This document shows, one piece after another, positions 53,750 through 64,000 of a stretch of DNA of 64,000 nt (positions within the stretch are counted from its first letter, which is position 1; every line of letters begins with the position of its first letter). The stretch comes from Eustoma russellianum (lineage: Eukaryota > Streptophyta > Magnoliopsida > Gentianales > Gentianaceae), in assembly GCA_036186865.1 (NCBI GenBank), contig AP025071.1, positions 12,386,585 to 12,450,584 of the forward strand, given 5' to 3'. Made by a program: the position numbers and the translations under genes. The notes below the pieces were generated by a model. It made no database searches. It saw nothing but the letters and a program-made list of their open reading frames with translations, and was not told the DNA's origin.

Positions 53750-53786
53750 AGTTTCGAGGACGAAACTTATTTTAAGGAGAGGAGAA
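53750..53786 (+). other. Hairpin and polypurine tract of K
   Basis: AGTTTCG-AGGA-CGAAACT (53750-53767) is identical in stem and loop to that of B. TTTTAAGGAGAGGAGAA (53770-53786) primes the plus strand, and the LTR starts at 53787 (TGTTGTACCCCG). Confidence 0.82.
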
Positions 53787-54814
53787 TGTTGTACCCCGCC
53801 CAAAATTAGTAAGGCATCTAGGGATGCGGTGCAGCAAGGCAAGTGAATAATACCTCGAAAGGGAGATATCTTCGGCTTACCTACGATTATTTAAGGTAAA
53901 AGGGAATTAGCATACCCCCAAAGCGTAAAAAGTGAAGCAAGCGATCCGTTGGAGGTTTATGTAAGAATACTAAATTAATTGACCTGAGAAATTTAGAACA
54001 ATTAGAAGAAGTATTTTCAGGCAACTTTAAATGAGAAGTCGGACTATGTGACACGCCCATATACATATGGTATGGGCATACATCTGGATAGACATATAAA
54101 CCACAGGATGGACCATTATATGACTAGGGGTTTAATGGATTATGATCCATAGGAAATATACGCAAGGGGCAGCCCATAGTAACACACAAACACGTGTATA
54201 TATATATAATATATAAAGAAAGGGAAATGAGAGCATGGGTAAGATTCAATTGAATTACACACATCCACATATGTTTTCGGCAAAAAGGGGTTTTAAGGAG
54301 TAACTAATTGGGATAAGGGCCCCTTATACAAACTCCAAAAGATGGGACTAATTAATCCCTTAATAAATTGAGAACTCTCTTCATCCATCCCCAATATGGC
54401 CGTTGGGTACCATTTTGAGGTAAGACCAAAGGAACTTTAGCCATTAATTATAGATATTCTTAAGGTCTAGCAGATTTAACTTGGCGGAGAATAGGTTACA
54501 CGACACGCTTGTGTAAGCATTGGATATATATATATATATATATGTACGAATATGTGCACGTGTATAGTATAAAGTGAAAGATACCAAGTAATAAATGGCT
54601 TAATGGATTACAATACGATGAAAAGTCTACTTAAAGAACCGTATATAGGGAATACACAACTTTATGTATCTTCTTGATGCTTCATGAATTTCAAAAGATC
54701 TAAGCATACGTTTACATCAAAATGGATCATCCATGTCTATGTTCTAAGGTGTAACAGCAAGATCTATAAAGTGGATAGATTATGAATAATACATATGAAT
54801 ATACATATCGGTAT

Positions 54815-54860
<46 letters not shown>

Positions 54861-55224
54861 GAATCTAGGTATACATATGGCAATAAAATGATTTTTCGGA
54901 GAAGTATGATATATATATATACATATATATCTATACGGTTAAATATATATATATATATAAACACACATCCATTTAGTGTTTTCCGCTATAACGTGTACTT
55001 CTTTTAAGGTTTATGACTTATTTCAAAGGAAGTACAAATATATATATATGGGCGTATATACATATATATACGGATATATATAGCTATACACATGTGGGCA
55101 AGAATTATGAAAAATAAATGTGGGATAGATATATATATATCGGCCATATGTACAAAAGGGCAGCCTAATGAATTTATGATTTACATATATACATATATAT
55201 ATATATACATATACATATATGTAT
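53787..55224 (+). repeat. 3' LTR of K, first part
   Basis: Bases 53787-54419 are the portion missing from the 5' LTR. From 54420 it matches 48300 onward, including the TATA-rich blocks. It is interrupted at 55224 by the LINE. No gene is present. Confidence 0.86.
55207..55224. repeat. LINE target-site duplication (left copy)
   Basis: ACATATACATATATGTAT at 55207-55224 is repeated at 61552-61569, right after the A-rich LINE end. K's 5' LTR has the same 17-18 bases once, uninterrupted, near 49116-49133. Simple-sequence content makes the exact length uncertain by a few bases. Confidence 0.85.
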
Positions 55225-55380
55225 ATATATAAAAATCCGCCATGCTCTTCTTTGGCGATCACCGGAAAAAATGGCACCTTTGATCTGCCGCCGCCGTCAA
55301 AGTTACCGTTACCACTCGCTCCCTATCCAATTCTCCTTTGATTCATTAGCACAGTCTTCAGCAATACACAATCGCAAACC

Positions 55381-56696
55381 ATGCATAATCTCAACCCTAC
55401 TCTGACACAATCGCACCCACCGGCGCCAGCAAAAACTTTTGCATCCCTTTTTTCTAAGTCAACACCAACGGCGGTTGAACCTAAACAAGTGCAAAAATTC
55501 AAAGGCAGTCCAATGATCTCCTTCTCAGAAGAGGAGATCGAATCATTAGCAGCACCTTTTCGACATACCCTAGTTGGAACTTTCTGGTATGGACAGCCTC
55601 CACTAGCCACGATCAGATCAGCAATTGAACGCATTGGATTTCTTGGATCCGTAAAGGTAGGCCTTCTTGATGAACTGCATGTGATACTACACTTTGAGCA
55701 AGAGCAAGATTACATTCGCTGCTTTACACGTAGAGGATGGATAATATCCGGCAAACATATGCGCGTCACAAAATGGACGCCGCACTATGATCCGTCAAAA
55801 GAGGTACTGGTAGTCCCAATCTGGGTTACTTTCCCGGGATTACCAATTCACTTTCATAGAAAAGACACCCTTTTCCAGATTGCACATATGCTTGGTACAC
55901 CTCTAAAACTTGACGCTGCCACGACATCCGCCATTAGACCATCTGTGGCAAGAGTTTGCATTGAACTTGATGTATCCAAAGAACTACCACAATGAGTTTT
56001 CATACAGGCACCATCCCAGACTATCATGCAACCAGTTGAGTACGAATCATTCCATTTTATTGTTCTGGTTGTTATCGATTAGGGCATACACATGAACAAT
56101 GTGGAAAACAAAATATAGAGGATCAGAATACCCTGCAGTCGTCTAAATCACATCTGGTTCAGGAAGAAAATCCTCTGAAGATCAAGGATAAAATGCCAAA
56201 GAAACACTGGACCCCAAAGAAGATATCAGAAATGCCCCCAACCGTAGACCCAGAGGATACAAATATAGAAGCTGGCCAAGGAATACCCTCACAGGCGCAG
56301 ACACAGCAGATTTCTACACAAGTTGACACCTACTTAGACCTAGCACAAAACTAGGTTTTGACTCGACTAAGAAGTAAGGATGACAGCTACTTAGTCGCGG
56401 ACACAGTTTGTACAGACGTAGCTGCCCATTCTGATACTGAACTAGTCACCTATGATTATATCAATACATTGGATGAGCAAGATAAAGAAATTTTTAATGC
56501 CATGGCCAGCATTGTTGAGATTGAATACATTGACTCTCATATAGGAATGGATCAGCACAAAGTTTCTTTGGAACAGAACACTATGGTGGCACCAAAAGTC
56601 TTACGTCGAAACAATCAAGCAGCTCCCATGTCACCCAGAATCACCAGGTTACGAGCTGCGTATCTCTCAAACTCTTTTGAAAAATTATCTCAATGA
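55381..56696 (+). pseudogene. LINE ORF1 (DUF4283 and CCHC knuckle)
   Basis: RNA-binding Gag-like protein of plant L1 elements. ATG 55381 opens a Pro/Thr-rich N-terminus. The DUF4283 region (about residues 55-200) has FWYGQPPLATIRSAIERIGF, GRRGWII-like RRGWIISGK and PIWVTFPGLPIHFH. TGA at 55993-55995 and a frameshift near 56050 precede the zinc knuckle CSGCYRLGHTHEQC (about 56061-56102). A TAG at 56352-56354 interrupts the acidic C-terminal part, which ends TGA 56694-56696. The undamaged length would be about 438 residues. Its stop overlaps the ORF2 start. Confidence 0.85.
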
Positions 56697-59600
56697 TGAT
56701 AATTGCTTGGAATGTAAGGGGGATTCGTACCTCTATTCATAGACTGTTGACATTAGTTAAACGTTATCATATTCATGTGTTGATAGTTTTGGAACCAAAA
56801 GCTAGGCCGTCAAAGCTACAATCCTATCGCTTACAACTTGGCTTTACGAATACATTGTCTTCAAATGATGATCACATTTGGTTTTTCTGGAAAGAGTCTA
56901 TTCTCACCTTAGATGAGGAACGGTCTGGACCTCAAAATCACTCACTCAAACTTCGTTGGCTTGCAACTAGGGATTCATTCTGGTTAACGGCAGTTTATGC
57001 CCAACACACTCTGTCAGCGAGGCGTCCATTATGGGCAGACTTAATGCAATTGCACTCTTCAACCTCACTGCCTTGGTTAATTGGGGGTGACTTCAATACA
57101 TTTCGAACTTTGGATGAACATCGAGGACGCTCTACTCCCACATTACATTCGTTACAAGATTTTAATGACTGCATCACACATTGTGAACTTCACGACATCT
57201 CATTTCAAGGTTCCTTATTTACGTGGTCAGAAGGACGAGGGTTGGGACGAGTATGGAGACGACTGGACAGATTTATGTGCTCGTCATCATTTTTTGATAT
57301 GTTCCCAACAACAAATCTACAACATCTTAATCGAGCAACATCAGACCACGCACCCCTTTATCTTTCATGTGACTCACAGATGTCCCGGGGTCCATCAACA
57401 TTTAGATTTCTTGATTCTTGGACAACTCATCCGGACTTTGATATAGTTGTTCAGCATCATTGGCTATCTTTCCCTACGGTTGGAGGTATGTGGGGACTCT
57501 ATGACAAACTTCGCCAACTTAGAACACACCTAAAGAAATGGAATCGGGAAGTATTTGGAAATATCTTTGATCACGTGGCTCATGCAGAAGAGCATGTTAT
57601 CAGAAATGAAAGACTATTTGATGCTGATCCATCTCCTCTTAACCGCGAACAATACCATCGCAGCTTGGCACAGCTAAACCTTGCGCAAACTAGGGCGTTT
57701 CTTTACTGGAAGCAAAAAGCTAATATTAAGTGGTTCAAAGAGGGAGATGCCAATACGTCTTATTTTTATCAGACTGTACGGGATAAACGTCGTCGACAAA
57801 TTATCCGCTCAATCTTACGTGATGATAACTCAGAACGTGTCCTTTCTGCTGACATTGCTTCTGAAGCGGTACGTTACTATTCTTCTTTATATACTGAGGA
57901 ACCATGTACGGACTATGCCAATATCCTGCAGTATATCCCAAGTGTCTTGACTACAGAAGATAATCAAGTGTTATTACATCAACCGGATTTGCAAGAGGTA
58001 CAAATGGCTGTTTGGGAACTCATTCCATCAAGCGTAGTGGGACCTGATGGTTTCCCAGGCTGATTCTATAGATACTTTTGGAAGATTCTAAGCACAGATG
58101 TACATAAGGCAGTACAAGAATTTTTCCTCGGAATCAGGATGCCCAAGGTTGTTGCGTCTGCTACTATTATTCTCATACCAAAAGTTCAGAATCCGCAAAG
58201 GTTTAGCGACTTCAGACCAAATTGTCTAACAAATTTCATTTCTAAGGTGGTCACAAGGTTGCTTGCAACTAGGCTGGGAAGTCTGTTACCTAAACATATA
58301 TCACCAGAACAAGCTGGATTCATGAAAGGCCAAGGTATCACTGAACAAGTTTTGCTTGCGCAAGAAATGGTACATAACCTAGATAAACATACAAGGGGAG
58401 GCCATGTAATGATCAAGCTAGATATGGAAAAAGCCTTTGACAGAGTCAGTTGGAAATATTTGGGAAATCTGCTGAAAAACTTTGGATTCAATCCGAGAAT
58501 TATACGCATTCTGATTAATTACTTGGGCGCTACTAGATGTTCTATTCTGCTAAATGGCCTTCATACAGAATCATTCTCAGTAGGCCGTGGTGTAAAACAA
58601 GGCGACCCACTGTCTCCTTTACTTTTTATCCTTTCGTCTGAGGGATTCACCCGTGGTTCGAAATCGCTAATGCAAGCAGGAAGAATAAAGGGTTTCTCAG
58701 CTGGGAGAACACCGTGTGTATCACATCTTGGATTCGCAGATGACTTATTGATTTTTTTTGAATGGCACTACTCACAATCTGCAAAGATTTCGGTCCTTCC
58801 TCACTGCTTATCAGCAAGCACCAGGTCAGCTAGTCAATTATCATAAGAGTCAGATTGTGGTGGGTCAGGGAGTTTCTGGATCATCAGCAGCAAACACATT
58901 AGGTATGCGCTTGACTTCCCTACCCATTAAATACCTTGGATCTTTTCTATATAAAGGCATAAATCGCGCTAGATACTGTATGCCATTATTGAACCATTTT
59001 GACACAAAGCTTACTTCATGGTCATCCAAATTGTTGTCAATGGCTGGAAGATTAGTGCTCATAAAACATGTGCTGAGCTCCATACCCTCACATATCATCG
59101 CTAGCTCCACATTGCCAAAGAGTGTCATTACGACTTTGCACAAGAAAATGGCATCTTTCTTATGGGGGCATGGTCATCATTGGAGAGTCTGGACCGCAGT
59201 TTGTCAAGCTAAAGAAGCAGGAGGATTGGGAGTGAGACATCTGGAACATCTTCAAAAGGCTTACGATTGCCAACTTTGGTGGAAATACTTCCATTCAAAC
59301 ACGTAATGGTCAGAATATTGCACTAAGAAATATGGTAGCCGATCGCATATTTACTCGCACATATATGATTCACCGATATGGAAGAGACTTTGTAGAATTC
59401 ATCCTTTTATGGAAAGCAAAGTGATTACCACGCAAGATGGGTTGCACTGGATGCCGGACTCCAACGGTCAGTTCACATTGAAATCAACTTATACCATTAT
59501 AGCGGCATCACCTAATTTATTTGAGGAATCACGTTACATTTGGTGGCCACAATCACAACCAGCTCTTAGAATCTTTCTATGGAGGTTATGGACGGGATCA

Positions 59601-60557
59601 CTCCCACTCATTGATAATCTATGAACATGGCAAACTATCAACCCATCTCAATGCGTTTTATGTCGCACCAATACTAATGACCGCGAGCACATCTTCTTGC
59701 ATTGCCCAAAGATTAAACCACTTTGGACTGACATTGCCATAATTTTCTCAGGACCATTGCCACTAAATGGCACTATAAAATCGCACTTCATGCGTTGGTG
59801 GAGAACATCTAATAAAAAATCCATGAATGGTCAATTGCATGCCTTGGTGCCCTCAATGGTTACTTGGACAGTGTGGAAAGGATATGCAGCTATAAGATTT
59901 GGGGAGGAACAATTTAATTACCAACAGCTTTTTAACAAAGCTCGTACAACAATATACACATGGTGCTTAGCAATGAATGGTAAGAAATTTGCAAATTCAA
60001 TAACACATCTAGTTTCTTTGGCTTTCTCTCCACCTCTACGGACTAGACGCATGCGACTCATTAAATGGGAATTACCGCCATCTGGAAGAATGAAGCTAAA
60101 TGTTGACGCCGCGGTTGGCCGCCTACAGTCAGCTGGGGGAGCAGTCCTAAGAAATGAACGCGGCCAACTAATCTCAGCAGTATGTTTCGCACTGCCCAAT
60201 CAAAGCCCATTACGTGCAGAGCTAATGGCAATGACTACTGCTTTGATATATTACGCAACGCACTGGGACAACCTAATAGTTGAAACAGACTGTCGCTCGA
60301 TCCTTCAACTAATCTCCGGTATTAGCAGATACACTGGTCCATTGGCGAATGAAATTCTACTGGAAAAACGTTTCTTGACACTCAATCAATCCACGTTATA
60401 GTATTGCCCTAGAGAAGCTAACACAGCTGCTCATGCAATAGCACGCCATGGCTACGCAGCATCCGGTCATCGCACGTTTACATCCATGCGTAGTCTGCCA
60501 TGCGAAGTACGTGGAGCAATAAAGATGGATGTTACACTACCTGCGTTCCGTCCTTGA
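56693..60557 (+). pseudogene. LINE ORF2: endonuclease, reverse transcriptase, RNase H
   Basis: About 1,288 codons. The AP-type endonuclease (56693-57370) has WNVRG, LEPKA, GGDFN, RRLDR and SDHAPL, so the active site is complete. RT (about 58000-58760) shows IILIPKV, AGFMKGQ, IKLDMEKAFDRVSW, GVKQGDPLSPLLF and the catalytic FADD (58735). A CCHC-like zinc region (CVLCRTNTNDREHIFLHC) lies near 59660, and RNase H (KLNVDAAV, RAELMAM, VETDC) near 60090-60300. Breaks: TGA 58061, a frameshift in the T-run near 58750, TAA 59304, TGA 59622, TAG 60399. The frame ends TGA 60555-60557. Confidence 0.9.
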
Positions 60558-61551
60558 TACTACACTACAAATGTCTCACATCATGGTGTTGGCAAAGTCA
60601 TTTTGTTGTTGCCTGGGAGGTAAATCCTCACAGGAAACCCTGGTGCGTTCTCACACTATTCATGTGTACTTAATATTTATTATATTACATGCTTGGTCTT
60701 GCTCAATGCTATCACAAAACCATGGCCTTCTGTTTTGCATGTGTGTCATGTACTGCATGAGGAATCCCATTCCCACAGATGGACAAATGAACAGAAAGCG
60801 GATGGCCAAGTCACTTTGCTGTTGCCTGGGAGGTCATTCCTCACAGGAAACCCTGCTGCGTTCTCAAACTATTCATGGATACTTAATACTGCATATACTA
60901 CATGAATGGTCTTGCTCACAGCCATCACAATACCATGTACTTTTGTTTTGCATGTGTGTTCTCGTTTGCATGAGGAATATCATTATCACAAATGGACGAT
61001 GGAAACAAATGCGGCGGTCTGCAACAGTCAACAAGTGCACCATTATGGCATTACCCGGTGTCTTTCAACACAGATCGTCATCTTGGTTCAGTATGAGCCA
61101 GGGCGACCTCGGTATGTTCTGGGTTTCATCAACGCACTTGTCCTATAACTTCACTGTTTTCCTCCTAACTGCATCCTTTATTTCTTCTGAGGTACATGGT
61201 TCACTTGAAGTTGTATCAATCAATCATGGACTTGCACCAACATCGGCTAAGGGACATCCGACGTGGCTCAACAGTGACACTTTTGCAATCAAGAACTCAT
61301 ACTTGTATTCATTCACATATACGCTACGCGAAATGACCAATCATATAAATATGTACGCTTTTTCCTTCGCCAAGGTTTTATCCACAAGGGTGGTTTTACT
61401 TGGCAAGGTTTTAATGCGGCATATCATATATGACTGGAGACGCGACATCATAAGTGCTTTGTTTCATAAATTTTGTTATACAGATTGTTGTAATATGGCT
61501 TTCTTCCGCCACAAGTGAGGCTTTCAATAAAATTTAACTTTCAATAAAAAA
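60558..61551 (+). other. LINE 3' region with tandem hairpins and an open frame
   Basis: A 329-codon frame (60529-61518) crosses this region. Two direct repeats offset by 213 bases start near 60594 and 60807. Each holds a CCTG.GAGG / CCTC.CAGG hairpin (60612-60634 and 60825-60847). The offset is a multiple of three, so the frame survives. The final 180 bases are shared with the other LINE and should be the 3' end recognised by its reverse transcriptase. No domain is recognised; translation is unproven. Confidence 0.6.
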
Positions 61552-61569
61552 ACATATACATATATGTAT

Positions 61570-64000
61570 TATTGAGAAATATATATATATATAGGGGGTA
61601 TATATGTATATACATTGGCCAGGAGACTTTGGGGGGAGGTAAGCATTTGAATTCAATGCAATTAAGAAAAGCATGATATAGGTGGATAATTAAGATGCAT
61701 CCTTCCTCCCCCATGGTTAATAGCCGCCGGTTGCATAACCAAGGGGGGAGTTAATTTCCACTTTCCTTGCTACAAGAAAGTCTTTTCCCTATCCACTTAA
61801 ATGAAAGATATTCAAGAGACTCTTTCAAAATAAAGAGTGATCCTTCCTCTCCTCTCAAAGAGCCGGCGGGAAGAGGAGCTAAGGAGAGTCCAAGAATTCT
61901 ACAACCTCAAGGCTTATCTAGGTAAGATCACCCTCCACAATCCTTTGGAAGTTACATTTGAAGGAATGAAGCTTACATAGCATCACTCTCTTTGACAAAA
62001 CCGTGAACTACATGGTTTAGGCGAAGGTTTTCAAGACACCAAACCAAGGTCGTGTCCTAGCAAGAGTGGATTCCCCTCAATCCATCCAAGATGCTAATGG
62101 AAAAGATAGGAGGAAGTACTTCTTGTGCCAACAAGCTCAAGCAAGTCCCAAAGGCTATATAGGCAAGTACATTATACTTTTTGTGGCTTGAATGTGAGAG
62201 TGCTTGCATGAATGGCTAGATAACCTTAAGATTCAATCTTAGTTGTGATATGCTAAACTTTGATGCATAAACTTTCGGCCTTGGGGCCAAATGGCGTGTA
62301 GGTGTGAGTTTTTGTTTAAAGATGGAATCTTTATTGGTTTTATGCACCATTATGTGATAACCTAAGATGAACATGCTAAAGATTCTTTCTTTTCCATGGA
62401 CGGGGTATATGGTGGAAGGGGTTGAAGAAATAGGGTGGTTTTGCATGAAATGGTAAATTATAGGGTAAAGTGGAGGCAAGATTTATGTCTTTGTGTGTTA
62501 AGCTTTACATGTTCCTTGTGGATATATTATTTTTCCTTGCATGTACCGAAATGGGCTGTTGGTGACTAGGGTGCGTATGCACCAAAAATGTTGCTAATGT
62601 TGAGTTAGTGGGAATGTGGTATGCTTAGCCAAATGATGATGTATGTGGTGTACAAACTGTTTTGTAAGAGATTGCATATGATGTTTGTAGCATGTTGAAT
62701 CTGAAGATTTCCCATAAAAAGGGTAAGTTTGAAGCTTAATAAAGTGTTTATGACAAACAAAGCAATTAAGGGCCATATAGGAAGGAAATGTGACCAACTA
62801 TGGAATTTACTGGAGCAGGGCATAATTTAGGCTGTTTTGTGAGACCCGAAAAGAGTCCTTAGGGACCTTCAATTTAGTTTATTTTTGGTATGACACTAGC
62901 CTTATGTGTATATTAGATATGAGAGTTGGAATTTTGTTAAAAAGAGTTACGGATTATTTTTAGTGAAATTGTTTCTAAAACTAGTCATGCTGGAAATTTC
63001 ACTGGGTTAGACAGATTTTATACGACATAATGAGACACCGGAAAATGGACCTTAGGAATATGAAATTGGGCTAATTTTTGGTATGATACTAGCCCTAGGT
63101 GTTTACTAAGCTTGAGAGCTTGAATTTTTGAAAAAGAATTTATGGTGTGGTCACACTTGAATTTGTAGTAAAATCGGTCAATCCAGAAATCTGCATATAG
63201 CGGTTTTAGGAAAAAGAATGAATGACACCTTTAACGATATTATAAATCCCCGAAATTTATTTACCAACTACTTAAGACATAGGTGAACCCATCTATGTAA
63301 ACCACTTATTTTTACAATGACTAATTGAAGGGTAAACACCATAAATAATTGGGCGTCACTAATCTGCGATTTTGGGCAGAATTGAGGAACTTGTTATAAG
63401 GCCTTAATCGAATGGACTTAGGCTAGTTACACAACTTGGGCTTACAATCACCAATTAATGGAATGTTATAATAAGTTTTCAAAGCTGGCCGAAATTAAAA
63501 GAGGTTTAATGGGCTTACCTGAATGACTAAAGAAAAGGGGCGCTGGAATTCAGCAGCCTTGTTTCGTGATTAATTAAACTAAGTGTCTTACACATTTTGT
63601 ATCGTCACGAGAATTTTATTATGAACAAATAAGGCATTTTTATGCATACGCATGACAAGAATTATCGTTAGTGAGCCTAATCACAAGGGTTTAGGGCCGA
63701 ATATAAGGTGTGTTCATGCTGGATATTTTTCCAGCATAGCGACGAGTTGTACATATGTGTATATGTAACGCATTATGTCATGATTTTCATAATACATATC
63801 ATGCATTGCATCATCGTCATTTACATGATTTATGGCATTGGTTTTATGCGAAAAAAAGATGAAAAGCATTTTTTAAAGAAATGATCCTGTTTTAAAAGAA
63901 CGCTTCCCACCGGTACCGTGTGTGTATGTTCCTGGCCAGTAAGGACCCGCCCAGACCCGGGGTAAATTGATCTGATGATATGGACTATTCAGGCCCAGAG
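61570..64000 (+). repeat. 3' LTR of K, second part (runs off the window)
   Basis: It continues after the LINE's right target copy and aligns with about 49134-51600 of the 5' LTR at roughly 97% identity. It includes a second TGCTGGA hairpin near 63717. The remaining 930 bases or so lie beyond the window. There is no gene. Confidence 0.88.

Larger units (their letters stand above)
55225..61551 (+). mobile_element. Near full-length L1-type LINE (about 6.3 kb)
   Basis: 5' UTR (55225-55380), ORF1 (Gag-like, DUF4283 plus zinc knuckle), ORF2 (endonuclease, RT, zinc region, RNase H), about 1 kb of 3' region and an A-rich end (TTTCAATAAAAAAA). It lies in K's 3' LTR with an 18-bp target duplication. 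ORF1 and ORF2 carry about eight disabling changes, so it is inactive. The 3' end is shared with the LINE fragment at 34342-35721. Confidence 0.92.
48300..64000 (+). mobile_element. Element K: gag-only Tekay-like gypsy element with very long LTRs
   Basis: 5' LTR (48300-52526, lacking its first 632 bases), primer site, a 1.26 kb interior with gag only, then the 3' LTR from 53787 past the window end, interrupted by a LINE. A full LTR would be about 4.86 kb. The ends (TGTTGTACCCCG), the AGTTTCG hairpin before the polypurine tract and the CTCACTCACC...CCCAGAGGCTGC segment relate it to Tekay element B. Sampled over 500 bases, the two LTRs differ by about 3%, so K is much older than D. With no pol it must have relied on relatives. 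Confidence 0.82.

Overview
The window is plant nuclear DNA, very probably from an angiosperm and most likely a eudicot; the species cannot be named from it. I found no host gene, tRNA gene, rRNA gene, CRISPR array or bacterial-type feature. Nearly every base belongs to retrotransposons: Sirevirus-type and other Ty1/copia elements, Tekay-type and CRM-like Ty3/gypsy chromoviruses, one TRIM and two L1-type LINEs, many nested in one another. This is the texture of old gene-poor heterochromatin. CRM-like elements on both strands make a pericentromeric location possible but do not prove it.

Layout, left. 1-5752 is the 3' part of a Sirevirus-type copia element (A): pol, then an extra ORF behind what looks like its own TATA promoter, a polypurine-tract array and a 1.4 kb LTR with a hairpin array. 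A lies in a Tekay-type gypsy element (B, 5753-19780). B is also split at 6660/15414 by a TRIM (C), and C's second LTR is split by a young gag-only Sirevirus derivative (D, 7020-15359). D has two 3.05 kb LTRs about 99.8% identical and one intact 629-residue Gag. Five-base target duplications (AGATT, CATCT) and coding continuity of B's integrase fix the nesting order. B itself lies in an older LTR of D's family (19786-21244).

Middle. 21246-21541 is an inverted piece of a D-family LTR. 21542-27350 is a decayed CRM-like gypsy element (F, plus strand). 27354-29640 is a copia fragment (G, plus strand) with its 3' LTR. 29645-37476 is a second copia element (H, minus strand), interrupted by a D-family solo LTR that itself holds a 5'-truncated LINE. 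37477-37965 is an unidentified acidic coding tail. 37966-48299 is a second CRM-like element (J, minus strand), split by a D-family solo LTR at 40437-43496.

Right. 48300-64000 is a gag-only Tekay-like element (K) with LTRs of nearly 5 kb. Its 3' LTR holds a near full-length L1-type LINE (55225-61551) with an 18-bp target duplication, confirmed by the empty site in K's other LTR.

How the parts relate. Most pol genes are dead. The best-preserved open frame is D's Gag, in an element without pol. A, C and D share the terminal signals that reverse transcriptase and integrase act on (GGGGGAGATTGT polypurine tract, TGT(T)AG...CCTA(A)CA ends; C and D also share a TGGTATCAGAGC primer site). This suggests that autonomous Sireviruses elsewhere mobilise C and D. 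The most unusual signals are A's internal promoter and LTR hairpin array, D and its repeated LTR palindrome module, and tandem hairpins in the LINE 3' regions. Coordinates were set by eye; outer ends marked approximate may move by tens of bases.
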